Shown: positions 18,431-27,780, counted from the first letter of the stretch. The stretch is 64,000 nucleotides of DNA from Pseudomonas putida (GCF_028682475.1 NZ_JANHLE010000001.1:310001-374000); one strand, 5' to 3'. Numbers and translations are program-made. Notes: generated by a model not told the origin, from the letters alone.

Positions 18431-19952
18431 GTTCGATGTCCTCCGTGATCAATCGTCCATCCAGTGCTTCCGTCAGCACGTCCATCTGTTGCCAAAACAC
18501 CCGGCCATCGGTCTGCCATTGATCCCACACTGAACGCAACGTAACCGCGTCACCATTGCCTTGTGTGGCCGGCGCTGCAACCAAGCGTTTTACGTAAAAG
18601 GGAATCGACAGATTGTCAGCTTGTGCGGCTATCTCGGCCAAGGTAGCGACCTTGGCGAAACCGGGTACATCCGAAAAAGCTTTGTAAGCCGTCAAGATGC
18701 TCTGCTGATGTTCAGCTTTGAGGAAGCTCTGCGCACGCTCGCGGGTGACCTCATTCAGTGCGTCGATGAAAATCACCTTTCCTTTGCGCGTGGCGGGCTT
18801 CTTGCGGTTACAAATGACGATGCACGCCTCCATCGGGGAGTTGTAAAACAGGTTGGGCCCCAAGCCAATGATGGCCTCGACCCAATCCTGCTCGATCATC
18901 TTGGCGCGCATGGCCTGTTCTTCGTTGCGAAATAGCACCCCGTGTGGCCACAGCACGGCGCAGCGTCCCTTGGCTGAGAGGCTGGTAAGGATGTGCTGCT
19001 GGAAAGCGTAATCGGCGCGGCCTTGCGGCGGAGTGCCTAGCGTATTGCGGCCCCACTTGTCACTGCTCCATGCTTCGCGGTTCCATTGCTTTATGGAATA
19101 CGGCGGGTTGGCCAGGATCACGTCGAACTGGCGCAAGCGGTCGCCCTCGATGTGCTTGGGGTCCGCTAGGGTGTCGCCCCGGATGACCCCAAAGTCCTCT
19201 ACGCCGTGCAGGAACAGGTTCATGCGGGCGATGGACGAGGTAATAAGATTGCGTTCCTGCCCATAGAGCTTGAGCGTGCGGTATTCGCCGCCGGAGCGTT
19301 TCACCTCGTCCAACGCAGAGATCAGCATGCCGCCGGTGCCACAGGTGGGGTCGTAGATCGACTCTCCAGCTTGGGGGTTGAGCAGTTGCGTCATGAGGTG
19401 GACGACGGTGCGGTTGGTGTAGAACTCGGCGGCCGTATGGCCGGAATCATCCGCAAACTTTTTGATCAGGTACTCGTAAGCGTTACCGAGTTCGTCCTCA
19501 GGAACGTTGGCCACCGACAGCGTCTGGGTCGAGAAATGTTCAATTAGATTTTTTAGCGTTTCATCCGGCAGGCGCTCGCGGTTGGTCCACGGGGCATCGC
19601 CGAAGATGCCGGCGAGAAGATCCGGATTGGCTGACTCAATGGCGCGCATAGCGCTTTGGATCGCAGCCCCCACATTCGTCGCAGTCTGTCTTACGTTATT
19701 CCAATGGGCACCCTCAGGTATCTGGAATCTGTGGTTTTCAGCAAACTGGGCATAAGAGAGGTCACCAGCGGAGTTAGCCAGGGATACCTGGTACTCTTCT
19801 TCCCAGACATCGGCCACACGCTTGTAGAACAACAGCGGGAAAATGAACTGCTTGTAGTCACCGGCGTCGATGAGGCCGCGTAGTAGCACGGCCGCTCCCC
19901 ACAGATAGCTTTCGAGTTCTTGTTGGGTGATGCGCTTGTTTGGGTGACTCAT
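18423..19952 (-). CDS. hsdM: Type I methyltransferase subunit 2, NPPY type (predicted N4-cytosine)
   Basis: A 509-residue N6_N4 methyltransferase with an HsdM N-terminal helical domain. The SAM-binding motif is IYDPTCGTGGM (about 200-209) and motif IV is NPPY (282-285; bases 19098-19109). In two-HsdM Type I systems, NPPY subunits have been shown to make N4-methylcytosine, while NPPF partners make N6-methyladenine. The ATG at 19952 overlaps the stop of the NPPF paralogue (ATGA), so the two are made together. The paralogues align end to end but are clearly diverged, arguing against a recent duplication. Confidence 0.9.
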   Translation of the reverse strand: MSHPNKRITQQELESYLWGAAVLLRGLIDAGDYKQFIFPLLFYKRVADVWEEEYQVSLANSAGDLSYAQFAENHRFQIPEGAHWNNVRQTATNVGAAIQSAMRAIESANPDLLAGIFGDAPWTNRERLPDETLKNLIEHFSTQTLSVANVPEDELGNAYEYLIKKFADDSGHTAAEFYTNRTVVHLMTQLLNPQAGESIYDPTCGTGGMLISALDEVKRSGGEYRTLKLYGQERNLITSSIARMNLFLHGVEDFGVIRGDTLADPKHIEGDRLRQFDVILANPPYSIKQWNREAWSSDKWGRNTLGTPPQGRADYAFQQHILTSLSAKGRCAVLWPHGVLFRNEEQAMRAKMIEQDWVEAIIGLGPNLFYNSPMEACIVICNRKKPATRKGKVIFIDALNEVTRERAQSFLKAEHQQSILTAYKAFSDVPGFAKVATLAEIAAQADNLSIPFYVKRLVAAPATQGNGDAVTLRSVWDQWQTDGRVFWQQMDVLTEALDGRLITEDIERV

Positions 19953-21463
19953 TTCAGCCAGCCCCCTTCTGTCATGACCTTCGCGAGCCGTTCTTCGGCC
20001 TCGCGACAGCGAGTGAGTGCATCCTTGAATGACACGATGGCGTCAGGCAGTGGCGGGATGTCTTCTGTCAGTGGTGGCAGGACATAGCGTGAAATGTTTA
20101 ACGTCCAGTCTTCGGATTTGATTTCATCAAGGGTGACGACCCTCGTTGCATCCTGCACATCAGTAAAGTTTTGGTACCAAGTCAGTATTTCAGCTGCATG
20201 TTCCGGCTCAAGGTGATTTTGCGCACGGCCACGCTTGAAGAGGCGTGATGCGTCGACTACTAACACCTTTTTTTTGTGCTCAGCTGGCTTGCGTGTACGC
20301 AGGACAAGAATGCATGCGGCCAGTCCCGTACCGTAAAACAAGTTGGGAGCCAGACCGATAACGGCCTCAACCAGATCCATCTCGAGTAGCTTCTGGCGAA
20401 TGCTGCCCTCAGTGCCTTTGCGAAACAGTGCTCCTTGAGGTAGCACCACTGCCATTCGCCCCGTCGCGTTAGCCATGGATTTGACCATGTGCTGCACCCA
20501 GGCGAAGTCGCCAGAACTAGATGGAGGTAGGCCGGCAAAATTGCGCCCGAACGGGTCATTGAGCCACTGTTCTTCACCCCATTTCTCTAGAGAGAAGGGA
20601 GGATTGGCAATCACGCAGTCGAAAGCCGCCAGCCGGTCTCCCTCAAAGAAAGCAGGGTTACGCAGCGTGTCACCGCGCACTACCTGAAAGTCCTCAATGC
20701 CGTGAAGGAAAAGGTTCATACGGGCGATGGCGGAGGTCGTTAGGTTTTTCTCCTGACCGAAAAGCTTACCCCAGAGGCGTTTTACGTCGCCGTGCTTTTC
20801 TTTCACATGCTGGACGGCTGCGAGCAACATACCACCGGTGCCACAAGCTGGGTCGTAGATGGTGTCGGCTTCTTTCGGGTCGAGCATATCAATCATCAGA
20901 CGCACCACGCTGCGCGGGGTATAGAACTCACCGGCTTTCTTGTTGGTGGCGTCGGCAAATTTCTTGATCAGGTATTCGTAGGCGTCGCCCAGAAGATCTG
21001 AACTTACATTCTTGTTGCCTAGCGGAAGCTTGGAGAAGTGCTCGATCAAATCTTTGAGTAATGGATCTGACAGACGATCCTTGTTTGACCATTGCGCATC
21101 GCCGAATACCCCGTACAGGCTTTCTGGGTTTGCTTTTTCGATCTGACGCATAGCCCATTGAAGCGCTGAGCCTACGTTGATCGACTTCTCGCGAACATCC
21201 TCCCAGTGACAGTAATCAGGAATCTGGAATCGATGCGACTCCGGGTAAAGCGCCAATTCAGGATCGCCCCCTTCCTCAACGACTTCGCGGCTCTCGTCAT
21301 CCCAGACGTCGCAAATACGCTTGAAGAACAACAGCGGGAAGATGTAGGTCTTGAAATCAGCTGCATCTACCGGACCGCGCAGGATGTTGGCGGACTCCCA
21401 GAGGTGGCTTTCGAGCTGACTAAGGGTGATTAGTTGGTCACTCAAAAACGTAGCCCTTTTCAT
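19949..21463 (-). CDS. hsdM: Type I methyltransferase subunit 1, NPPF type (predicted N6-adenine)
   Basis: A 504-residue HsdM with SAM motif IYDPACGTGGM (about 203-213) and catalytic motif NPPF (287-290; bases 20594-20605), the usual adenine-N6 form. The C-terminus (DALTRCREAEERLAKVMTEGG) is a helix expected to bind HsdS. I start it at the ATG at 21463, preceded by GGTGA; a GTG three codons earlier has no ribosome-binding site. It lies 46 bases after the dprA-like stop. That is the largest gap in the nine-gene operon, so a secondary promoter or RNA-processing point could sit there. Confidence 0.92.
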   Translation of the reverse strand: MKRATFLSDQLITLSQLESHLWESANILRGPVDAADFKTYIFPLLFFKRICDVWDDESREVVEEGGDPELALYPESHRFQIPDYCHWEDVREKSINVGSALQWAMRQIEKANPESLYGVFGDAQWSNKDRLSDPLLKDLIEHFSKLPLGNKNVSSDLLGDAYEYLIKKFADATNKKAGEFYTPRSVVRLMIDMLDPKEADTIYDPACGTGGMLLAAVQHVKEKHGDVKRLWGKLFGQEKNLTTSAIARMNLFLHGIEDFQVVRGDTLRNPAFFEGDRLAAFDCVIANPPFSLEKWGEEQWLNDPFGRNFAGLPPSSSGDFAWVQHMVKSMANATGRMAVVLPQGALFRKGTEGSIRQKLLEMDLVEAVIGLAPNLFYGTGLAACILVLRTRKPAEHKKKVLVVDASRLFKRGRAQNHLEPEHAAEILTWYQNFTDVQDATRVVTLDEIKSEDWTLNISRYVLPPLTEDIPPLPDAIVSFKDALTRCREAEERLAKVMTEGGWLK

Positions 21464-21509
21464 AAATTTCACCGCAAAGCGGCCTGTATACGTACATATT
21501 CTTCACTGT

Positions 21510-22865
21510 TTAGCCGAAAAGGTTGGACTGCTTAGCGATGTAACCCAGTGGCTTCTTCTGCTTCTCGATCAATCCTTCGTCGACGAGACGCTGTAGCCAC
21601 GCCTTGGCCTGCGCGTTTGAGATGTCCAGCGCGGCGGCCACTTCGACGTCTTTCATCGGTGCATTCAAGAGCTGCTGAATAACAGTGCGCACAGCGGCGA
21701 AGAGCATTTCAGCAGGGGTCGATTCCGGCTGCGGAGATCCCTTAGCCTCTTCCATCGGTGCCACGCACTCTGGTGTGACTGGCGGCAGCTCTTCCGAGGT
21801 CGCAACTGCTAATTGCACATCGGAAATAACGTCTACAGATGCCGTTGGCTTGGAGTCAGTTGGCGATGGCCCATCGTTCGAAAACAGCGCAAAACCAACC
21901 TGTGGGGCGGCCGCCTGTGTCGGCATCACTACGTTGAACACCGCTTCGAACGAATCCACGTCTTGCGGGTTCGGCCAGATAAGCGCGCCTTTCTTTCGCA
22001 AACCTTCCAGCCCCACAGAAGAGTCGCTCGTCGGTCGAACGAAGACAGGGACGAACTTGAGCTTGTCGAGCTGCTCGACTGCGCCCGCCCAAGTACCACC
22101 TTTGTTAAAGTCGGAACTCACTACGAGGGACGTATCAGCCAATGCGTAAATCAGCTTGTTCCGCTGCATGGCATGACCGACGTTGAACCCGGCATTCGGG
22201 TCGTAGGGCGAAACCAGCACTAGCTGGCCATCAAGCAACAGATTGCGGTGCTCGCGGTTCATGGTGGTCTTTTCGAGGCTGTCAGCCAGAACACCACAAA
22301 CCTTGCCACCTGCCTCCAAGGCCCCGCGCATCGCGGCTTGATCGATACCTTTGGCGCCACCTGAGACAAGCGCTCTCCCTGCTTGAGCAGCGAGCCGACC
22401 AACTGCCATCGTGTAGTTGATCAGAGATTCGTCCACATGACGCGACCCGACGACAGCAAGCCCACCAGATTCAAGCAAGCTCATGTCACCACAGCCGTAG
22501 AGTACAGCTGGCGAGTCTTCGCGAAGACGTGCCTTCAAGCGACGCGGATATTCGACGTCGGCACGGCTAACCACCCAAATGGCACGTGCTTGCCAGCGCT
22601 CGACCACTTGGCTCAACAGGAATCCGCGTCCCAACAACCGCTGTAAACGGCTTTCGTCAATCACCGGCTGGCAGGCACGCAGGATCTCAGCCGCATCTGG
22701 CGAGATGAGATCGGATGGTTGTCGTTGGATTTCGCGCAAATGACGGGCGAGGCGTTTGTATTCTCCGGGCGAGAGCAGATCGGGTGACGCGGTTCCGCGT
22801 CCGGCAATGAGCGGTGCAGTCAGTAGCAGGATCGCCTGCGTGTTGGGTGAAAGCACCGGCGTCAT
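21510..22865 (-). CDS. DprA/Smf-like Rossmann protein with a C-terminal winged helix
   Basis: 451 residues. The Rossmann domain is clear: [54 protein letters not shown] and the [25 protein letters not shown] block, matching DprA's VGSR, SGxAxGID and NRIIAGLS motifs. An N-terminal helical (SAM-like) part precedes it. A low-complexity linker leads to a winged helix ([24 protein letters not shown]). Canonical DprA loads RecA on incoming ssDNA. Here the ATG overlaps the helicase-PRTase stop (ATGA) and the gene lies inside a defence operon, so a defence role in sensing or handling ssDNA is more likely than competence. The housekeeping dprA is expected elsewhere. Confidence 0.85.
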   Translation of the reverse strand: MTPVLSPNTQAILLLTAPLIAGRGTASPDLLSPGEYKRLARHLREIQRQPSDLISPDAAEILRACQPVIDESRLQRLLGRGFLLSQVVERWQARAIWVVSRADVEYPRRLKARLREDSPAVLYGCGDMSLLESGGLAVVGSRHVDESLINYTMAVGRLAAQAGRALVSGGAKGIDQAAMRGALEAGGKVCGVLADSLEKTTMNREHRNLLLDGQLVLVSPYDPNAGFNVGHAMQRNKLIYALADTSLVVSSDFNKGGTWAGAVEQLDKLKFVPVFVRPTSDSSVGLEGLRKKGALIWPNPQDVDSFEAVFNVVMPTQAAAPQVGFALFSNDGPSPTDSKPTASVDVISDVQLAVATSEELPPVTPECVAPMEEAKGSPQPESTPAEMLFAAVRTVIQQLLNAPMKDVEVAAALDISNAQAKAWLQRLVDEGLIEKQKKPLGYIAKQSNLFG

Positions 22866-24940
22866 TCGTCGTGCCCCGTCTGTGAAAGGGCCAACGGCCA
22901 AACCGCGCCACTACCGTTCTTGAGCAATAGCCACGCAGACACCGTCAGCGTCCAGCGCGAATCGACCATATCATCAACCAGGAGGACCGGGCCAGGAAGG
23001 ATAGGCTGGCCGTTAAGTGCGAGCGAGCCATCAATATTGCGCGCCTGTTGTGTACTGTTTGCCATCGTTTTCTGTTCGGGCCTTGCGTCTGTTTTCGTGA
23101 TGACCATGTGAAACGGCACCCCCAGCGCAACAGCCAAACGTTGCGCGAAATCAGGCACCAAACCGGGATGCCGAAGCGAAGGAACGCAGGTCACCCAGAT
23201 CGGGGTCGGTTGCGGACTCCACTCGCGGATCATCTTCACGCAAGCAGTAACAAGGTCGTCGGAAAAACGGCCATCATGGTACTTACCTTGTCGAACCAGC
23301 CCGCCCCAACCAGCATCACCCCAAACGCAGAGCGCCCTTCCGGATTCGGCCTGATGGGCGGAAGCAATGAATCCCTTAACGCCGTACTGGGGCATCCCGC
23401 CGTCCGGCCATTTCTTGCGCGGTTCAATGGGCAAGCTGGTTCGACGAAGAAACGTAACGGCAGCTTTGACCAGCTCGGTATCCACAGTTGTAGGCAATGG
23501 CGGTAAGGCAGGTTCTGTTACAATAGTTGGATCACCGTCGAGTGCGCCGATCAGGAACCCCATGTGATCACCAAACGGCAGACCAACGTATTCCTGCATC
23601 TGCTGGTGTTCGTCACGCCGCAATGCAGTGAGCCGTTCCGCTCGCCCCCAAAAGCTTTCGCTCAACGTTGCCGCCGTAAGCTGCCACTTACTGCCTTGCT
23701 TGGCTATGGGCGCTGGTGCTTCGAGCGAAAGCAGTGCAATCGTCTTTTCAACACGCCCCTTGCTGAGATTGAGTCGGCCTAGCATCTCAGGAACGGACAA
23801 ACCGTTGGGTTCTTCTTCTAGCGCCTCCAGAACATCGGCCACTTCCTGTCGGGTCGGGAAGGCACTCCGGATAAACCAGTCAGTGATGTCAGACTCTTCC
23901 TCACCGCTGAGCAGCACCCCGTAGGCGGAGTCCAGTGCACGTCCCGCACGACCGACCTGCTGGTAATAGGCGACCACCGAACCCGGCATCTGGTAGTGGA
24001 TGACAAATGCCAGGTCGGGCTTGTCATACCCCATCCCCAAAGCCGTCGTGGCAACCAGCGCTTTGACCTGGTTGTTGAGTAGCGCCTGCTCAAGCTGCTC
24101 TCGGCGATCACCGGTCTCACCGGTGTAGGCCTCTACGTTGAAGCCCCGGGTCTTCAGCCATTCAGCCACTTGATTCGCGTCACGCACCGTCAGCGTGTAG
24201 ATGATGCCGTGACCTTGCAACGTGGCGAGTTGCTCCGCCAGCCATGCAAGGCGTTCGGCTTGGCTGGGTAGGCGGATGGTCTGTAAAGAAAGCGAGGTGC
24301 GATTAAGATCACCCCGGGACACATCGATCTTGGGCCCGAGCACCGCAGCGAGATCTTCCATGACCCTATTGTTCGCCGTCGCCGTCGTAGCAAGGAGTCG
24401 AAGATTGGGCGGCAGCGTCTTAACGATACGCTCCAGCAGCCGGTAGTGAGGACGGAAGTCGTGCCCCCAATCGGAAATGCAGTGCGCTTCGTCGATGACC
24501 AACATTGAAATCTGTGCGGCGATACCCGCCAATACCTGGGTGCGGAAGCGCTCGTTTGCCAGGCGCTCGGGCGAGATCAACAGAATGTCGATTTCCCCCC
24601 TGGACAGTCTGCCCTCGACTGCCGTCCAGTCATCCATGTTGTCGGAGTTGATCGTGGCGGCGCGAACGCCCATTCGCTCCGCCGCAGTGATTTGGTTTCG
24701 CATCAGCGCCAGCAGCGGCGAGATCAACAACGCAGGCCCAGCACCGGCCTCGCGCAGCAGCGCGGTCGCGATAAAGTAGACAAAACTCTTACCCCATCCT
24801 GTCTTCTGCACGACCAACAAGCGGCCTTTGCCTTCGGCGATGTGGCGAATGGCACCTTCCTGGCCATCGCGGAAAGTAGCATCAGCACGCCCGGAGCCGA
24901 TCCGAAGAAGTTCCAGCGCGCGTTTTGGATCGTAGGCCAC
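22862..24940 (-). CDS. RecQ-like helicase fused to a ComF-type phosphoribosyltransferase
   Basis: 692 residues. The helicase half has QKTGWGKSF (K51), [27 protein letters not shown] (DEAH 150-153), [19 protein letters not shown] and [10 protein letters not shown], which is RecQ-like. The zinc and HRDC domains are not obvious; a winged-helix-like part follows. From about residue 480 the rest resembles Com[21 protein letters not shown], a [20 protein letters not shown] block and the PRPP-type loop [16 protein letters not shown] (DD 656-657). The loop lacks the usual TTGAT, so PRPP binding may be altered. It starts at GTG 24940, one base after the WYL stop, with GGAG upstream. It is probably the operon's DNA-unwinding effector. 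Confidence 0.85.
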   Translation of the reverse strand: MAYDPKRALELLRIGSGRADATFRDGQEGAIRHIAEGKGRLLVVQKTGWGKSFVYFIATALLREAGAGPALLISPLLALMRNQITAAERMGVRAATINSDNMDDWTAVEGRLSRGEIDILLISPERLANERFRTQVLAGIAAQISMLVIDEAHCISDWGHDFRPHYRLLERIVKTLPPNLRLLATTATANNRVMEDLAAVLGPKIDVSRGDLNRTSLSLQTIRLPSQAERLAWLAEQLATLQGHGIIYTLTVRDANQVAEWLKTRGFNVEAYTGETGDRREQLEQALLNNQVKALVATTALGMGYDKPDLAFVIHYQMPGSVVAYYQQVGRAGRALDSAYGVLLSGEEESDITDWFIRSAFPTRQEVADVLEALEEEPNGLSVPEMLGRLNLSKGRVEKTIALLSLEAPAPIAKQGSKWQLTAATLSESFWGRAERLTALRRDEHQQMQEYVGLPFGDHMGFLIGALDGDPTIVTEPALPPLPTTVDTELVKAAVTFLRRTSLPIEPRKKWPDGGMPQYGVKGFIASAHQAESGRALCVWGDAGWGGLVRQGKYHDGRFSDDLVTACVKMIREWSPQPTPIWVTCVPSLRHPGLVPDFAQRLAVALGVPFHMVITKTDARPEQKTMANSTQQARNIDGSLALNGQPILPGPVLLVDDMVDSRWTLTVSAWLLLKNGSGAVWPLALSQTGHDE

Positions 24941-24941
24941 G

Positions 24942-25847
24942 TTATTGCACTCCTTTATTCTTATCGGGCAAGCGGTAGCCCGGGGCCAATACCGCGTTCT
25001 TGACGCCGTAGAGCGCCAGATGGTCTTTCAGCCACAATCTGTATTCGTCACCACGCAAGCTGTGGTCGGATGAACAGTCAATGCTCCACTGGCGCAAGAT
25101 GTAACCGGCGGTGGCAGCGCGCAGTTTCATTCGCAGTGAGCCGTCAACCATCCCGTAATCCATCTGAGTGATTTCGGGGCGTGACTGATCGGGGTGCGGC
25201 ACTATTTCCAGCTCGACGATCCGAGTCCATTGAATGTCCTGGTCGCTGCGTTCATGGAGCTGAACACATTCCCCCTTCATCAAGGTCGGCCGTTTGATCC
25301 GGGTAACGACGAAGTCCCGGAACTCCTGCGACTTACGGTCGTAGGCGCGGACATGCCAGCGCAGGCCATTGTCGATCAGCGCAAACGGGACGATTTCCCG
25401 CTCGGTGCAACCACTGGAGATGGAGTGGTACTCGATGCCCAGCGGGCACTCCTGATGGATTGCCCTAGTCACACTCGCCAGCACATCCAGATCCGGGTGC
25501 GTGAAACGTAACGGGCTCTCACTCGCAACCGACGCTTTGAGGCGCATTGGCTCACCGTCGCCAAAGCCCTGGGTTAGCCACGCAAGTACCCGCGCCGGGA
25601 GAAAGTCGAAGACCGGCTGAAAGTCCGGCCCAAGGACGTAAGACTTGCCCTTGGCGTCGTAGTCGATATTGCCTGGGGCCAACTCCTTGTACAGCGCCAG
25701 ATCCCTTGATGCGGCGGCGGATTGGATGCCAAACCGCACCACCAGGTCCTGGCGGCGTATCTCGCCAATAAAACGGACGCGCAACTCTACGAACGCGAGA
25801 CGGTCACGTTGTGGCTGAGTTAGATCTGAAAGCTGCTGGTTCGACAT
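24942..25847 (-). CDS. BrxR/CapW-like WYL-domain repressor
   Basis: 301 residues in three parts: an N-terminal winged helix (RDRLAFVELRVRFIGEIRRQDLVVRFGIQSAAASRDLALYKEL), a WYL domain (CPLGIEYHSISSGCTEREIVPFALIDNGLRWHVRAYDRKSQEFRDFVVTRI in outline, split around residue 170) and a C-terminal WCX-like extension. This architecture and length fit BrxR/CapW regulators, which repress BREX, CBASS and other defence operons and bind a short inverted repeat at their own promoter. It is the first gene of the operon and only one base separates it from the helicase gene. A TTTGTAG-N11-CTACAAA repeat lies 40-70 bases upstream. The ribosome-binding site is weak. Confidence 0.85.
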   Translation of the reverse strand: MSNQQLSDLTQPQRDRLAFVELRVRFIGEIRRQDLVVRFGIQSAAASRDLALYKELAPGNIDYDAKGKSYVLGPDFQPVFDFLPARVLAWLTQGFGDGEPMRLKASVASESPLRFTHPDLDVLASVTRAIHQECPLGIEYHSISSGCTEREIVPFALIDNGLRWHVRAYDRKSQEFRDFVVTRIKRPTLMKGECVQLHERSDQDIQWTRIVELEIVPHPDQSRPEITQMDYGMVDGSLRMKLRAATAGYILRQWSIDCSSDHSLRGDEYRLWLKDHLALYGVKNAVLAPGYRLPDKNKGVQ

Positions 25848-25885
25848 CTGACGGGTTCGTTCGGGTTAGCGTATGCGCTTCCGGG

Positions 25886-25916
25886 TATTTGTAGATGCAT
25901 AATACCTACAAAAATA
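25886..25916. promoter_or_regulatory. Candidate operator/promoter of the defence operon
   Basis: An inverted repeat TTTGTAG-N11-CTACAAA (25888-25912), extended on both sides by TAT/ATA, lies before the WYL gene. On the minus strand a TATTAT box falls in its spacer, with TTGTCT/ATTGTC about 15-16 bases upstream as a possible -35. Repressor binding here would cover the -10. Further short palindromes (ATGAT-N6-ATCAT and ATCATGAT) follow at about 25933-25960. Confidence 0.55.
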
Positions 25917-26027
25917 CGAAGACAATATCACTATGATGATCGAATCATGATCACCATGATAACCATGCCCCGCTAACAGTTCCTGATAACTCACCACTCG
26001 GCGACCACTAACAGACGGCAATACCAG

Positions 26028-26696
26028 CTATCCCCTACTGGTATCGAATCCACGCTGACGACCACCGTACGACTTCGTAGCCGCCTTGCAGAGGTAGCTG
26101 GCACGATGGAATAGCGCTGGTAACTCATCAGCATCACCAGGACAGACATTCCGGTCTATTCGGTATTCAGCATTCCCAGGGATATGGACCAACCCTCTCA
26201 CCTCGTCCACTGACAGCCTCAGAGCACTGGCCCAGGCCTCTTCCAGGCGGCTGATATTATTGGCCCTCTCAGAACGTAGCCGACCCAACGTGTAGAAGGA
26301 GTCACGGTTAAGCAGGATCAGCAGATGGTAGTGCGGTCGTCGCCCCTCCCCTATCTCCCTAGCCCAGACGTATCGAACCTTGCAGTCATGGGCATACTGG
26401 TTCCGATCACGAGCCTTCTCACGGTTGTGCTCAATCTTCGCCTTGAAAGATTCGATGAACCTACTGATGACCTGATTCGTGTAGGTGCACTCAGACAGAT
26501 CGATACCCTGTGGTAGCCGAAGATCAGCTCTGAAGGCCAGCACTCTCGGGTATTGAGCCAGTGCCAGGCCTATGGTGCGTTTGAGAGAGGAAATGTACTG
26601 GAGGATGAAGGGGCCGGCCTCGATCATCGTTGGCAGGCCTTCGTAGATGGGTTCGTAGTACAGGTGGAGGTTGGAGTTATCGGGATGTCGACGCAT
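26028..26696 (-). CDS. Inovirus Gp2/YfjJ-like protein
   Basis: 222 residues of the YagK/YfjJ C-terminal family, often annotated inovirus-type Gp2. Visible landmarks are RTIGLALAQYPRVLAFRADLRLP, a VISRFIESFKAKIEH helix, VRYVWAREIGEGRRPHYHLLILLNRD with an HxH pair like rolling-circle initiators, and a C-terminal LFHRASYLCKAATK. Such genes sit with AlpA in genomic islands and phage satellites and may be Rep-like relics. Its ribosome-binding site is GAGGAG, about 10 bases before the ATG. It lies upstream of, and on the same strand as, the WYL gene, with about 180 bases between. Confidence 0.75.
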   Translation of the reverse strand: MRRHPDNSNLHLYYEPIYEGLPTMIEAGPFILQYISSLKRTIGLALAQYPRVLAFRADLRLPQGIDLSECTYTNQVISRFIESFKAKIEHNREKARDRNQYAHDCKVRYVWAREIGEGRRPHYHLLILLNRDSFYTLGRLRSERANNISRLEEAWASALRLSVDEVRGLVHIPGNAEYRIDRNVCPGDADELPALFHRASYLCKAATKSYGGRQRGFDTSRG

Positions 26697-27125
26697 GGGT
26701 TACTACTCCTCGGGTTGAGTTTCATAAGGTGCGTCTGGTGAGTACTTTTTAACCGTTACCTCTCGATGATCTTCTTGCCTGATCCCTCTATTGAGTAGAT
26801 AGGTCGGTGCTTGGCTGTGTATCAGTTGGCTAGGTGGGAACCGTACAAGTGATAGCTCATCAGGTAAATGCATAGCTCCATGTCACAAACCTCCCAACCC
26901 TACGGGTAATAAGTACTATTAAAAGCATAATACCCGCACCGAGAATGGCTCTCTCGACTGGCTCGGGAAACCAATCCCGAATGCTCAAGCCACACCGGCT
27001 TTTTTGGACTTAGCCTCACTCCGGAAACAAATCATCGTTCAGAAGCTCCGCCCCCAAGAAAACTTGCCTCCCAAGAGACCGAGCAATGTGGAGCAGCATC
27101 GCTCGACCTAGCGGGAGCCCCTTGT
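26697..27125. other. Non-coding stretch, nothing recognised
   Basis: I see no convincing gene, tRNA or terminator here beyond a minor TCGGGA-N6-TCCCGA hairpin near 26962. The base composition is more AT-rich than the core regions of the window. Confidence 0.5.
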
Positions 27126-27151
27126 TTGGTCCATGGGCACCAATGGACCAA
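27126..27151. repeat. Hairpin A downstream of alpA
   Basis: A perfect 9-bp stem, TTGGTCCAT with ATGGACCAA, around an 8-base loop. It lies 12 bases from hairpin B, and both are on the 3' side of alpA. Confidence 0.6.
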
Positions 27152-27163
27152 CCCGACATAAAC

Positions 27164-27191
27164 GCCATGACCAGCCGCAGCCGGTCATGGC
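27164..27191 (-). terminator. Hairpin B downstream of alpA, possible terminator
   Basis: GCCATGACC pairs perfectly with GGTCATGGC around a 10-base loop. On the minus strand it follows the alpA stop by about 15 bases and is followed by GTTTATG, a poor T-run, so termination is only possible. Confidence 0.5.
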
Positions 27192-27205
27192 GCCATGATT
27201 AGTTT

Positions 27206-27433
27206 CTAGCTGGCCATACTCAGACGGCCAGATCGGGCTGAAGCACTCTCAGCTAGGTCGCGCTCTTCAATCCTTGCCAGGATCCAGTCGTGCACCTCGC
27301 TTTCCACCCATCCAACGCATCGATCTCCCAGAGAGACCGGCTTCGGAAAGGTGTCCAGGGCAATGAATTTGTAGATGGTCGACCGTGCCAGACCGGTCGA
27401 GTCGATGACTTCTTTTAGACGAATGATCCTCAT
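27206..27433 (-). CDS. AlpA-family helix-turn-helix regulator
   Basis: 75 residues matching AlpA: MRIIRLKEVIDSTGLARSTIYKFIALDTFPKPVSLGDRCVGWVESEVHDWIL in outline, with the HTH in STGLARSTIYKFI and the FPKPVSLG wing. AlpA proteins are activators or excisionase-like regulators common in P4-type satellites and Pseudomonas islands. It lies between the Gp2-like gene and the RHH-like gene and supports the reading of 26-29 kb as the mobile-element end of the island. Confidence 0.88.
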   Translation of the reverse strand: MRIIRLKEVIDSTGLARSTIYKFIALDTFPKPVSLGDRCVGWVESEVHDWILARIEERDLAESASARSGRLSMAS

Positions 27434-27780
27434 GAGCAGGCTCCTCTATTAGCTCAGAGGATCTGCAGGAGCAGTTAGGAAAAACTTTCTGCCACCCGAC
27501 AGAACGAAACGCATAGGAGCTCGGCCCTGTTCCCGCACTAGCACCTTGCCCTTCTCAATATTGCATTTGGCCTCGCTGAAGCAACAGCAAGCTCTCGCCA
27601 TCGATCTCTGCCTGGACTCCCGCAACCAGCTCGTGCGGTTGCATCAGGGCAGAAACTCAAGATTGTCACAACCTTTGGCATCAGTCGCTTATCCAGCGGA
27701 TGGAGTGTGTGATCGCACGGGTAGATCTTAAAAAGCCACGAACGCCTTGAATACAGGGTGTTTCGCATCATTGAATCTCA

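Noticed and set aside
22862..22865. Natural competence locus
   Set aside because: DprA- and ComF-like parts occur, but no pilus, ComEA or ComEC genes are near, and the context is restriction.
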